Shown here: piece after piece, positions 1-7,718 of the stretch
Position numbering within the stretch: position 1 is the first letter of the stretch
Layout: each line of letters starts with the position of its first letter
Assembly: GCA_964014735.1 (NCBI GenBank)
Contig: CAXHBH010000034.1
Location: 1 to 12,151, forward strand
DNA from: UBA7446 sp964014735
Lineage (GTDB): Bacteria > Bacteroidota > Bacteroidia > Flavobacteriales > Flavobacteriaceae
Direction of reading: 5' to 3'
DNA: 12,151 bases
Notes under the pieces: model-generated
The model's input: the letters and a program-made list of their open reading frames with translations, nothing else
Databases searched by the model: none
What the model was told of the DNA's origin: nothing
Program-made: the position numbers and the translations under genes

Positions 1-18
1 CGAATCAGCAAATGGACT

Positions 19-612
19 GTGATCTTCCCAATCCAAAAAACAACTAATTCATTGGCAGAAGCAACTGCGCTTATCGAAAAAATCAAGCTGGCACAAGAAG
101 GTGATCAGCATGCATTTCGTTATTTGTTGGAGTTTTTTTGGAATGATGTTTATGGATTTATGCTGCAACGTACCCAAAACGAAAACCAGGCAGAAGAACT
201 AACCATTAGAAGTTTTGGAAAGGCATTTGAAAAAATCATGACTTATAACAAAGCATATGGCTTTAAAACATGGCTTACTACCATTGCCAAAAATCTGCAT
301 ATTGACGAAATAAGAAAAAAAACAAACGCCAATTTTACCACAGGGACTAGCCAAATAGTAGTACAGAAAATTCCCGATAATGCTCCTGGACCAGAAGACG
401 ATTTGATTCGTAAACAACGTTTAGAAACACTTCTTAATACCATTAAAAACTTGAAGCCACACTATCGTGAAGTAATACAGTTGAAGTATCTCCAAGAGTT
501 AAGTATCAAACAAATAACTGAGAAACTCAACAGCAGTGAAAGTACCGTCAAAGTAAAACTTATGCGTGCGAGAAAACTATTATCTGATATTCTAGCAACA
601 CAAAACTCCTAA
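19..612 (+). CDS. ECF-like sigma-70 family RNA polymerase sigma factor
   Basis: Probable alternative sigma factor that directs RNA polymerase to a limited set of promoters. Counting from the GTG at 19, residues about 19-101 form sigma region 2 (FRYLLEFFWNDVYGF, AEELTIRSFGKAFEKI, FKTWLTTIAKNLHIDEIRKK). A polar linker follows, and residues about 134-190 form region 4 with a helix-turn-helix (LKPHYREVIQLKY, LSIKQITEKLNSSESTVKVK). There is no region 1 or 3, and about 190 residues is usual for the ECF group. The start is uncertain: the frame is open to the left edge, the GTG has no visible ribosome site, and the gene may begin outside the window. No anti-sigma gene is visible downstream. The Nramp-like gene follows after 1 base, so the two are probably co-transcribed. 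Family assignment is confident; target genes and inducing signal are unknown. Confidence 0.88.
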   Translation: MIFPIQKTTNSLAEATALIEKIKLAQEGDQHAFRYLLEFFWNDVYGFMLQRTQNENQAEELTIRSFGKAFEKIMTYNKAYGFKTWLTTIAKNLHIDEIRKKTNANFTTGTSQIVVQKIPDNAPGPEDDLIRKQRLETLLNTIKNLKPHYREVIQLKYLQELSIKQITEKLNSSESTVKVKLMRARKLLSDILATQNS

Positions 613-613
613 A

Positions 614-1822
614 GTGATTTCAATCTTTAAAAAGCTAGGTCCTGGATTGCTTTTTGCTGGTGCTGCTATTGGTGTATCACATTTGGTGCAATCCACACGA
701 GCAGGTGCTGATTTCGGTTATGGCCTGATTTGGGCATTGCTTTTAGTTAATGTGTTCAAATACCCATTTTTCCAATTTGGTCCACGCTATGCTATGGCCA
801 CAGGTGAAAGTCTTTTAGAGGGTTATAAACGCTTGGGAAAAGGTGTTTTGCTAGCTTACTACGTACTGAATTTGGGAACCATGTTTACCATTCAAGCAGC
901 TGTAACTGCTGTAACTGCTGGTATAGCAGCAAGGCTTATTGGTATAGATTATAATACATGGATATCTGTAGCTGTTGCGCTTTTTTGTTTTACTCTATTG
1001 TGGCGCGGTCGTTATAGTCGGTTGGACAAAAGCATGAAGATTATTGTTTTAATTTTAAGCATTAGCACATTAGTTGCTGTAATATTTGCTTTTATTCAAA
1101 ATACAGATATTCCTATAAATCAAAGCTTACCTAAAAATACACTTGAATGGACATTTCTTATTGCATTTATGGGATGGATGCCCGGCCCGATGGATATTTC
1201 GGTTTGGCATTCGGTTTGGGCAATCGAAAAGAAAAAACTAAACCCTTCAACGAGTTTAAAATCTTCATTATTTGATTTTAACATAGGCTATTTGGTAACA
1301 TTTGTTTTAGGGTTGGGTTTTATTATACTAGGAGCAACTGTAATGTATGGAACAGGTGTTTCCTTCTCCTCAAGCGGTGCTTTATTTGCAGGTCAACTTA
1401 TTGGGCTTTACACATCGCTTATGGGCAATGGCTGGTTTATGATTATCGCAATAGCGGTCCTTACCACCATGGTCAGCACTACACTAACCACACTAGATGC
1501 TTCACCAAGAGTCATGGCACATACATCTAAGCTGTTGAGGCTCCCAATTTTAAAAAAACAACAAAGCTGGATTTTAATTTTAACGCTTGGTACTTGTTTG
1601 ATTTTTGTATTCTTGGCATCAGAAATGGGGTTGTTAGTTAAAATCGCCACCATACTCTCATTTATAACAGCGCCTTTTTATGCAGCCTTAAACCTGAAGC
1701 TGGTCACCAGTAAACATGTTCCTGTAAAAGACCAACCTAAAAAGTGGCTTCAAGTGGCCAGTGTATTGGGAATTTTATTCCTTTTGGGGTTTAGTTGCGT
1801 TTACTTGTCTGTAATTTTTTGA
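614..1822 (+). CDS. Divergent Nramp-like membrane transporter
   Basis: Integral inner-membrane protein of 402 residues with about 11 hydrophobic segments and the Nramp (SLC11) layout. It opens with GPGLLFAGAAIG, corresponding to helix 1 of proton-coupled Mn2+/Fe2+ transporters. The two metal-binding motifs of that family are absent. The helix 1 DPGN position reads GVSH (residues 20-23), and the helix 6 A-M-P-H region reads WMPGPMD (188-194). The substrate is therefore open: it may not be manganese or iron, and the protein should not be named MntH. The GTG start at 614 lies 1 base after the sigma-factor stop, which suggests translational coupling. An ATG in a suitable place was not seen. The stop at 1820-1822 overlaps the -33 element of the probable lipA promoter. 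Fold-level assignment is fairly sure; transport function is inferred. Confidence 0.8.
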   Translation: MISIFKKLGPGLLFAGAAIGVSHLVQSTRAGADFGYGLIWALLLVNVFKYPFFQFGPRYAMATGESLLEGYKRLGKGVLLAYYVLNLGTMFTIQAAVTAVTAGIAARLIGIDYNTWISVAVALFCFTLLWRGRYSRLDKSMKIIVLILSISTLVAVIFAFIQNTDIPINQSLPKNTLEWTFLIAFMGWMPGPMDISVWHSVWAIEKKKLNPSTSLKSSLFDFNIGYLVTFVLGLGFIILGATVMYGTGVSFSSSGALFAGQLIGLYTSLMGNGWFMIIAIAVLTTMVSTTLTTLDASPRVMAHTSKLLRLPILKKQQSWILILTLGTCLIFVFLASEMGLLVKIATILSFITAPFYAALNLKLVTSKHVPVKDQPKKWLQVASVLGILFLLGFSCVYLSVIF

Positions 1823-1847
1823 TTAGTAAAACTGTTTCGTAATTTTG
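1819..1847 (+). promoter_or_regulatory. Probable Bacteroidota-type promoter of lipA
   Basis: TTG at 1819-1821, an 18-base spacer, then TAATTTTG at 1840-1847. This fits the flavobacterial pattern TTG-N17-23-TAnnTTTG. The lipA ATG lies 16 bases after the -7 box, giving a leader of roughly 10-13 bases. The -33 element sits on the stop codon of the upstream transporter gene. Motif match only. Confidence 0.5.
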
Positions 1848-1863
1848 TGATATAAATTGTTAT

Positions 1864-2739
1864 ATGTCAGAAACTACTACAACACAAGCTCCTGTTAGGG
1901 TTCCTAAGCCAAAGTGGCTAAGGGTTAAACTTCCGACAGGTAAGAAATACACGGAATTACGCGGACTAGTAGACAAATATGAGTTACATACCATTTGTAC
2001 TTCTGGTAGCTGTCCCAATATGGGTGAATGCTGGGGTGAGGGTACTGCAACATTTATGATACTGGGAAACATCTGTACACGTTCTTGTGGTTTTTGTGGT
2101 GTTCAAACAGGAAGACCTGATACAGTAGATTGGGCAGAACCAGAAAAAGTTGCACGCTCGATAAAGATTATGAGTATCAAACATGCTGTTATTACATCTG
2201 TTGACCGCGATGATTTGCCAGACCAAGGCACTATCATTTGGACCGAAACTGTAAAGGCCATACGTAGAATGAACCCCAATACCACAATTGAAACCTTAAT
2301 TCCGGATTTTCAGGGTAGAGAAGATTTACTAGATCGTATTGTTGAAGTTGCTCCGGAAGTAGTTTCACACAATATGGAAACCGTGCGTAGACTTACTCGC
2401 GAAGTGCGTATTCAAGCAAAATATGACAGAAGTCTAGAGGCACTCAAGTATCTCAAAGAGCAAGGTGTAAATCGTACAAAATCAGGATTGATGCTAGGTC
2501 TTGGTGAAACAGAAGAAGAAGTTATTGCCTCAATGGAAGATTTACGCAATGCCAAAGTAGACATCATAACCCTTGGTCAATATTTGCAACCGTCCAAAAA
2601 ACACCTGCCTGTTGCCGAGTTTATCACACCAGAGCAATTTAAAAAATACGAAACATTGGGTAAAGAAATGGGGTTCCGCCATGTGGAAAGTGGTGCACTT
2701 GTACGCTCCTCTTATAAAGCGCACAAACACATAGCATAG
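1864..2739 (+). CDS. lipA: Lipoyl synthase
   Basis: Radical SAM enzyme that inserts two sulfur atoms into the octanoyl chain on lipoyl domains of 2-oxoacid dehydrogenases and the glycine cleavage H protein; cytoplasmic. Both diagnostic cysteine sets are present. C45, C50 and C56 (CTSGSCPNMGEC) bind the auxiliary [4Fe-4S] cluster consumed as sulfur donor. C71, C75 and C78 (CTRSCGFC) bind the SAM cluster. The C-terminal RSSYKA (281-286) carries the conserved serine that caps the auxiliary cluster. The 291 residues are a normal length and nothing is missing. The ATG at 1864 fits the promoter spacing; no Shine-Dalgarno site is seen, which is normal for this phylum. The stop TAG at 2737-2739 directly abuts the stop of lpxK on the other strand. 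Confidence 0.98.
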   Translation: MSETTTTQAPVRVPKPKWLRVKLPTGKKYTELRGLVDKYELHTICTSGSCPNMGECWGEGTATFMILGNICTRSCGFCGVQTGRPDTVDWAEPEKVARSIKIMSIKHAVITSVDRDDLPDQGTIIWTETVKAIRRMNPNTTIETLIPDFQGREDLLDRIVEVAPEVVSHNMETVRRLTREVRIQAKYDRSLEALKYLKEQGVNRTKSGLMLGLGETEEEVIASMEDLRNAKVDIITLGQYLQPSKKHLPVAEFITPEQFKKYETLGKEMGFRHVESGALVRSSYKAHKHIA

Positions 2740-3744
2740 CTAGCTATCAATTGCCGATTGCACCAAATCTAGGAATCCCTGTTCGTTTTCCAAAAACTGA
2801 ACACCTACTCCTATGGTATGACAGTAGAAAAGCTCGTACGAAGCTAAGCGAACGGCATCTTTCTCGGTCGTTAAAATAGGTTGTTGCATCGCTTTTATGG
2901 ATGTGATATCTTTTTCACTAAAATCGTGATGATCTGGATATGATAAATGCGTAAAATCAGCACCTTGGCGTTTTAAAAAATCAACCAGTGGTCTTGAGTT
3001 GGCAATTCCTGTAATTAGCACAAAGGAATTCTTAACAAAATCTTTTATGGCTAATGAATCAGAACCCTGCACATGCGTTGGGTATGTAAGTTTAGCAAAG
3101 AACAAGGCTTGATGTGATAACAAACCTAAACGCATCCTAAACTGTGAAATCATTTCTTTATCAATTGTTTCAGGGCATTTGGTCACCACTACAATATCGG
3201 CATCTCTTGCAGCCGACGCTGGCTCTCGAAGATTACCAACTGGAAGCAAGGCGTCGTCAAACCAAGGTTTTTGAAAAGTGGTTAGCACTATTTTAAAAGC
3301 AGGTTTCAATGCCAAATGTTGTAAGGCATCATCTAAAAAAATGGCTTCTAGTGAGGGTCTGTGCTGAAGCATTTGAACAATTCCTTTTGGACGATTTTCA
3401 CAGACAGCCATAAATACCGCTGGATGCTTTTTAATCAACATCAAGGGCTCATCTCCTACTTCATGCGACAAACTTTTTGCATGAACAGTTAAAAAACCGC
3501 TGGTCTTACGACCATAACCACGACTCAATACACCCAATTCCATTTTTTGAGAAAAATAGCTTAACAAGAAGTCGACCATAGGCGTTTTTCCAGTACCTCC
3601 AGTACTAAGATTTCCAATCACAATTGTGGGCATTGGTGCTATATAACGCGAAATAACACCATTTTGATACAGCTTTTTACGAAGCAGAACAACTCCTGCA
3701 AATAAAATTTGAAAGGGAAATAATGCTTTTCTCCAAATTTTCAT
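2740..3744 (-). CDS. lpxK: Tetraacyldisaccharide 4'-kinase (lipid A synthesis)
   Basis: Phosphorylates the 4' position of the tetraacyl disaccharide-1-phosphate to give lipid IVA, the sixth step of the lipid A pathway, at the inner membrane. Evidence is a hydrophobic N-terminal helix (residues about 8-21) for membrane attachment, a Walker A loop GNLSTGGTGKTP (44-55), the family block LSRGYGRKTSGF (73-84), HEVGDEP, the acidic LDDALQH block, and TEKDAVRL near the C-terminus. The 334 residues are usual for Bacteroidota. The gene converges on lipA with no gap and diverges from the Nif3-family gene across 33 bases. A -7-like box TACTTTTG lies 5 bases before the ATG, implying an almost leaderless mRNA. 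It indicates an outer membrane with lipopolysaccharide, in line with a Gram-negative host. Confidence 0.96.
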   Translation of the reverse strand: MKIWRKALFPFQILFAGVVLLRKKLYQNGVISRYIAPMPTIVIGNLSTGGTGKTPMVDFLLSYFSQKMELGVLSRGYGRKTSGFLTVHAKSLSHEVGDEPLMLIKKHPAVFMAVCENRPKGIVQMLQHRPSLEAIFLDDALQHLALKPAFKIVLTTFQKPWFDDALLPVGNLREPASAARDADIVVVTKCPETIDKEMISQFRMRLGLLSHQALFFAKLTYPTHVQGSDSLAIKDFVKNSFVLITGIANSRPLVDFLKRQGADFTHLSYPDHHDFSEKDITSIKAMQQPILTTEKDAVRLASYELFYCHTIGVGVQFLENEQGFLDLVQSAIDS

Positions 3745-3749
3745 AAAAA

Positions 3750-3757
3750 CAAAAGTA
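3750..3757 (-). promoter_or_regulatory. Probable -7 box for lpxK, near-leaderless
   Basis: On the minus strand 3757 to 3750 reads TACTTTTG, a full match to TAnnTTTG, with 5 bases between it and the lpxK ATG at 3744. Transcription would start at or next to the start codon. No clear TTG -33 element was found at the usual distance; that region would lie over the Nif3-family start codon. Confidence 0.45.
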
Positions 3758-3764
3758 GAACTTT

Positions 3765-3772
3765 TATCTTTG
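3765..3772 (+). promoter_or_regulatory. Probable -7 box for the Nif3-family gene, near-leaderless
   Basis: TATCTTTG at 3765-3772 matches TAnnTTTG, with 5 bases before the ATG at 3778. It mirrors the lpxK box on the other strand, with 7 bases between the two boxes. No convincing TTG was seen 17-23 bases upstream, so strength is uncertain. Confidence 0.45.
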
Positions 3773-3777
3773 GAACG

Positions 3778-4872
3778 ATGACGGTACGTGAAATAACATC
3801 TTGTTTGGAAGCATGGGCACCACTCGCCTACGCCGAAGACTTTGACAATGTAGGGCTACTGGTAGGTAGCCATGCACATAAAGTAGAAAAGGTTCTTGTT
3901 GCACATGATGCGCTTGAAGAGGTAATCGATGAGGCTATTGACAAAAATTGCGAGCTTGTAGTATGCTTCCACCCAATTATTTTCAAAGGACTTAAAAAAA
4001 TTACTGGTTCATCATATGTTTCCAGAGCAATAACCAAGGCCATTAAACACGATATATCAATATATGCCATACACACAGCGCTAGATGTAAAACTTGATGG
4101 TGTTAACGCTGGTTTGGCTGATGCCTTGGGACTTGTGGAAAGAACGGTAATTCAGCCTGCTAAAGGAACAATACAAAAACTCAATACTTATGTGCCAAAT
4201 AAACAACTAAAGGCTGTCCAAGAAGCGCTGTTTAATGCAGGCGCAGGCGCTATTGGGCATTATGACGAATGTAGCTTTACCGTTGCTGGCGAAGGTGGCT
4301 TCAAACCACTTGAAGAAAGCAAACCTTTTGTTGGCATAACTGGAATACGACACGAGGTTAAAGAAACACAGTTGCAAATGATTTTCCCCAAGCACATTCA
4401 CAACAAGGTCATCAGTGCATTGTTGGATGTACATCCCTATGAAACTGTCGCTTACGAAATTACAACATTAGAGAACAGCAGATCTGATTTGGGTATGGGT
4501 TGTATTGGGCAACTACCCGATAGCATTAAAGAATCTGATTTTTTGAAAAAGCTAAAGGAAATTTTAAGTACACCAACCTTTAGACATAGTGCTTTACTGG
4601 GCAAACACATAAAAAGAGTGGCCATACTAGGAGGATCAGGAAGTTTTGCCATTGAAAGTGCTGTGGCGCAGGGAGCTGATGCATACATAACAGCAGACCT
4701 TAAATACCATGATTTTTTCAGGGCCGAGTCAAGGTGTATACTTATTGATGTTGGGCATTATGAAAGTGAACAATTCACCAAAAAAACAATTATGAAACAT
4801 CTTAACAAAAATTTCCCTAATTTTGCGTTCATTTCATCAAAAACTGACACAAATCCAGTTCATTACTACTAA
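3778..4872 (+). CDS. Nif3/DUF34-family dinuclear metal-centre protein
   Basis: Member of the Nif3 (YbgI, formerly 'GTP cyclohydrolase 1 type 2 homolog') family: toroidal hexamers with a two-metal site. The biochemical role is unsettled; metal-insertion or metabolite-repair roles have been proposed. The 364 residues show the long form: a split Nif3 domain (about 1-125 and 240-364) with a PII/CutA-like insert between (about 132-232, LNTYVPNKQL to HPYETVAYEI). Ligands seen are H65, H99, D103 (YAIHTALD), H327 and E331 (GHYESE). The position of the first His of the usual HHP motif is F64 (CFHPIIF). The ATG at 3778 is set by the promoter box. The next gene starts 3 bases after the stop, so the two form an operon; this pairing with a coiled-coil zinc-ribbon-family gene also occurs in other bacteria. 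Confidence 0.93.
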   Translation: MTVREITSCLEAWAPLAYAEDFDNVGLLVGSHAHKVEKVLVAHDALEEVIDEAIDKNCELVVCFHPIIFKGLKKITGSSYVSRAITKAIKHDISIYAIHTALDVKLDGVNAGLADALGLVERTVIQPAKGTIQKLNTYVPNKQLKAVQEALFNAGAGAIGHYDECSFTVAGEGGFKPLEESKPFVGITGIRHEVKETQLQMIFPKHIHNKVISALLDVHPYETVAYEITTLENSRSDLGMGCIGQLPDSIKESDFLKKLKEILSTPTFRHSALLGKHIKRVAILGGSGSFAIESAVAQGADAYITADLKYHDFFRAESRCILIDVGHYESEQFTKKTIMKHLNKNFPNFAFISSKTDTNPVHYY

Positions 4873-4875
4873 ACT

Positions 4876-5658
4876 ATGGCAAAAAAGAAAGTTGAAATCA
4901 CTACAGAAGAAAAATTAAGAGCATTATACAACCTTCAACTGGTTGACACACGCATAGACGAAATACGAAATGTACGTGGTGAACTACCCTTGGAGGTAGA
5001 GGATTTGGATGCAGAAGTTGCAGGTCTTGAAAAAAGATTAAGCAACTTAGGTGTTGAAGTTACTGCATACGAGGATGAAATTAAAGCTAAAAAAATTGGT
5101 ATAGAAACTTCAAAAGAGCTCATCAAAAAATACAATGAACAACAAAAGAACGTACGTAACAACCGTGCTTATGAGTCTTTGACTAAAGAAATTGAGTACC
5201 AAGAGCTTGAAATTCAATTGGCTGAAAAGCAAATCAAGCAACTAAAAGCCTTAATTGAGCAAAAGAACGAAGCTGTTGCAGACGCTACAACTAAACTTGA
5301 TGAACGCAAGAATCATCTACAACACAAAAAAGAAGAACTTGACGCCATCTTAGCGGAAACGCAAAAAGAAGAGAAGTTATTAATCAAGAAATCAAAGGAA
5401 TACGAAAATAAAGCAGACGAAAGACTTGTAAATGCTTACCAACGCATTCGTAATTCTGTTAAAAATGGTCTAGCAATTGTTTCTGTTGAGCGTGGTGCAT
5501 CGGGTGGTTCTTTCTTTACCATTCCACCACAGGTCCAAATGGAAATTGCAGCACGTAAAAAAATTATCACTGATGAACACAGTGGTCGTATTCTAGTGGA
5601 TAAAGAACTTGCTGAGGAGCAAGAAACCTTTATGCAAGGTGTTATCGCTTCTATCTAA
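4876..5658 (+). CDS. Coiled-coil C4 zinc-ribbon family protein (COG1579/DUF164) without its zinc ligands
   Basis: Cytoplasmic 260-residue protein. Residues about 15-190 are strongly charged heptad-like helix, predicted as a long antiparallel coiled coil. The C-terminal part (about 197-245) keeps the family framework VERGA..GG....IPPQ and KKII....GRILVD, but the four metal-binding cysteines are replaced by S209, S212, D233 and S236. Zinc binding as in family members such as HP0958 is therefore unlikely. Function in this family is poorly defined; some members are linked to RNA binding or flagellar regulation, which cannot be assumed here. It lies 3 bases after the Nif3-family gene and is surely co-transcribed. 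Its stop at 5656-5658 overlaps the end of the convergent acetoacetyl-CoA synthetase gene by 8 bases. Confidence 0.9.
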   Translation: MAKKKVEITTEEKLRALYNLQLVDTRIDEIRNVRGELPLEVEDLDAEVAGLEKRLSNLGVEVTAYEDEIKAKKIGIETSKELIKKYNEQQKNVRNNRAYESLTKEIEYQELEIQLAEKQIKQLKALIEQKNEAVADATTKLDERKNHLQHKKEELDAILAETQKEEKLLIKKSKEYENKADERLVNAYQRIRNSVKNGLAIVSVERGASGGSFFTIPPQVQMEIAARKKIITDEHSGRILVDKELAEEQETFMQGVIASI

Positions 5659-7528
5659 GTTTTTTAGCAAAATCTATATACCAATTTATAGCAGTGGGGT
5701 TTCTCAGTGCATCTGAAGAAATCACATTTTCGGGCTTTTCCCCCATCAAAATCCTTTTGATTGGAATCTCCACTTTTTTCCCGCTTATGGTGTAAGGAAT
5801 TTGAGGAGTTGTATAAATCGCGTCCGGTACATGCCTTGGTGAACAGTTTTTTCGAATATGCTGATTTACAACGTTAGTATCGGCTTTAGTCAATGTTCGA
5901 ACAAAAAGTAATAATTGGTCTATTTGCTCATTTTGTAAATGTACAACTAAGGCATCCTCAACAGTTTTTAATTGCGATAGTACATTATAAATTTCAGAAG
6001 TCCCTATGCGTACGCCTGACCTGTTTAGTGTTGCGTCAGAACGACCATAAATAATCACACCATTGTCAGCAGTTGTGGCAGCCCAATCACCATGATGCCA
6101 CACCGAGTTGAATTTAGAAAAATAACTGGAAGCATAAAGCTCATATTTGAAGTCATTCACCAAATATATTGGCATTGACAAAAAAGGCTGGGTAAGCACC
6201 AATTCACCAGCTGTTTCAGTTACCGCTTTAGCATCATTATCCCAAATATCTACGGGAGCGCCTAGCATCTTACATTGTATCTCACCAGGGATTACAGGCA
6301 AATCGGGATGACCGCCCACAAAAGCCGTACACACATCCGTACCGCCACTTAGTGAAATTATCTGTGCAGAAGGAAAAAGTGCTTGCATCCCCTTGCACAG
6401 AGCTCCTGACATAGGAGAACCTGTTGAACAAATGGTTTTGAGAAAAGAAAAGTCTGATTTTAATATAAACGCACTTGGGAAATCCACTTGATGTTGGAAA
6501 TAAACTGCGCCACCGCCAAAGTGATTTATGTTAGCCTTGTGTGCAAACTGCCATAAACGATCTGATTCAGGATAGGTCGGGGCACCCGAATACAAACAAA
6601 GTGTTGCACCGCACAGTAAACTGCCCAAAGCGTAGTTCCACATCATCCAACCCGTAGTAGAATACCAAAAATAACGATCCCCAACCTTTACATCTTGGTG
6701 TAATGCCAAAGCCTTTATATGCTCAAGCATCATATGACCTGTTCCATGAACAATTGCCTTGGGTTTTCCAGTGGTACCAGATGAGAACAACACCCAAATG
6801 GGGTCTGAAAAAGAAACTGATTCAAAATGTATTTGATTTACGGCTATTAGGTCATCATCAAAAGTCTGATGGTCGTCAAGTAATAACGTATTTTCAACAC
6901 TACTGATGGAATTGCCAATAGCCATGATTTTTTCTTCGATATCATAAGCTTTTCCGTTATAGTTATATTGCTGATGGGCAAATAACACTTTGGGTTCTAA
7001 CTGATCAAAGCGATCACAAACAGCATCAACACCAAAATCGGTAGAACAGGAGGACCAAACTACACCCAAGGCATTGGCAGCCAAAAAAGCAGCAACCGTT
7101 TCTGGGCCATTGATGCCATAGCATACCACAGCATCTCCTTTGGTCAAACCAAATGCTATAAGCTTTTGTTGAATGGCATGGGTCTTGGCAATAAGCTGCG
7201 CCCAACTGATTTCAACCGTCTCAGTGGTCTCGCTTTGATAGATGAGCGCGGGCTGTTTGGATGTGGCATTGCGAAACACATGGTGGGCATAGCTAAGTTT
7301 TGCACCCCTGAACCATTTTGTCTTCCAAAATGGGATTGCTGGTGCATAAATCTCTTTATAGGGCGTATCAAAATCTATCTTAAAAAATTGGGTTATACTT
7401 TCCCAAAATGCTTTTTGGTTTTCAATACTCCATCGATAGAGGGCGTTGTAGTCCTTAAAAGCAAACCATTGCGTATCTGCTAAAAAGTTGCTGTACTTAC
7501 GCATTAAAGATGGGTTTTTGTACTGCAT
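5651..7528 (-). CDS. Acetoacetyl-CoA synthetase (acetoacetate-CoA ligase)
   Basis: ANL-superfamily adenylating enzyme: acetoacetate + ATP + CoA gives acetoacetyl-CoA, AMP and pyrophosphate; cytoplasmic, used in ketone-body, leucine or butanoate metabolism. Visible are an N-terminal ACAS-N type region (YSNFLADTQWFAF, ALYRWSIENQKAFWESI), the P-loop SSGTTGKPKAIVH, the GGTDVCTAFVGG block that resembles AACS enzymes, the hinge block YGRSDATLNRSGVRIG, and the C-terminal catalytic lysine in SGKKVE about 40 residues from the end. Length is 625 residues from the ATG at 7528. A TTG at 7543 would add five residues (MYIAI), but the ATG is preferred. The gene overlaps the upstream neighbour's end by 8 bases, tail to tail. 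A related short-chain acyl-CoA synthetase specificity cannot be excluded, but the overall pattern fits AACS. Confidence 0.93.
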   Translation of the reverse strand: MQYKNPSLMRKYSNFLADTQWFAFKDYNALYRWSIENQKAFWESITQFFKIDFDTPYKEIYAPAIPFWKTKWFRGAKLSYAHHVFRNATSKQPALIYQSETTETVEISWAQLIAKTHAIQQKLIAFGLTKGDAVVCYGINGPETVAAFLAANALGVVWSSCSTDFGVDAVCDRFDQLEPKVLFAHQQYNYNGKAYDIEEKIMAIGNSISSVENTLLLDDHQTFDDDLIAVNQIHFESVSFSDPIWVLFSSGTTGKPKAIVHGTGHMMLEHIKALALHQDVKVGDRYFWYSTTGWMMWNYALGSLLCGATLCLYSGAPTYPESDRLWQFAHKANINHFGGGAVYFQHQVDFPSAFILKSDFSFLKTICSTGSPMSGALCKGMQALFPSAQIISLSGGTDVCTAFVGGHPDLPVIPGEIQCKMLGAPVDIWDNDAKAVTETAGELVLTQPFLSMPIYLVNDFKYELYASSYFSKFNSVWHHGDWAATTADNGVIIYGRSDATLNRSGVRIGTSEIYNVLSQLKTVEDALVVHLQNEQIDQLLLFVRTLTKADTNVVNQHIRKNCSPRHVPDAIYTTPQIPYTISGKKVEIPIKRILMGEKPENVISSDALRNPTAINWYIDFAKKLR

Positions 7529-7629
7529 AATAGCAATATACAACCTTATGCAGAAATGAAGCTATCTGTGTTTTGCCATTTGAACAAAATCGATCCACCG
7601 AAAGCTAGTAACTTAACTACAAGAACAAA

Positions 7630-7648
7630 TAGGAAGACTAAATTCCTA
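7630..7648. repeat. Short inverted repeat at islet edge
   Basis: TAGGAA at 7630-7635 and TTCCTA at 7643-7648 are perfect inverted copies separated by 7 bases. It lies in the spacer between the acetoacetyl-CoA synthetase start and the AT-rich islet. It could be an operator, a recombination arm or chance; no second copy was seen in the window. Confidence 0.3.
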
Positions 7649-7659
7649 AAGAACCCCTC

Positions 7660-7688
7660 AACACTACTCCACGGTACCGGAGTGTTTT
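7660..7688 (+). terminator. Hairpin with T-run, terminator-like
   Basis: AACAC (7660-7664) and TCC (7668-7670) pair with GGAGTGTT (7679-7686) around an 8-base loop, with a 3-base bulge, and TTTT follows. It has the shape of a weak rho-independent terminator on the plus strand. No intact plus-strand gene lies upstream, and an open frame joined to the next small gene runs through it, so its role is doubtful. Confidence 0.3.
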
Positions 7689-7718
7689 AAAAAGGTGGTT
7701 TCTTACGATTCAATAACA

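Noticed and set aside
614..1822. Naming the transporter mntH
   Set aside because: The DPGN and MPH metal-binding motifs that define Mn/Fe Nramp transporters are missing.
7166..7483. A 105-codon plus-strand frame antisense to the acetoacetyl-CoA synthetase gene
   Set aside because: It lies wholly inside a clear enzyme gene, its protein matches no recognisable pattern, and the sense frame has the family motifs.
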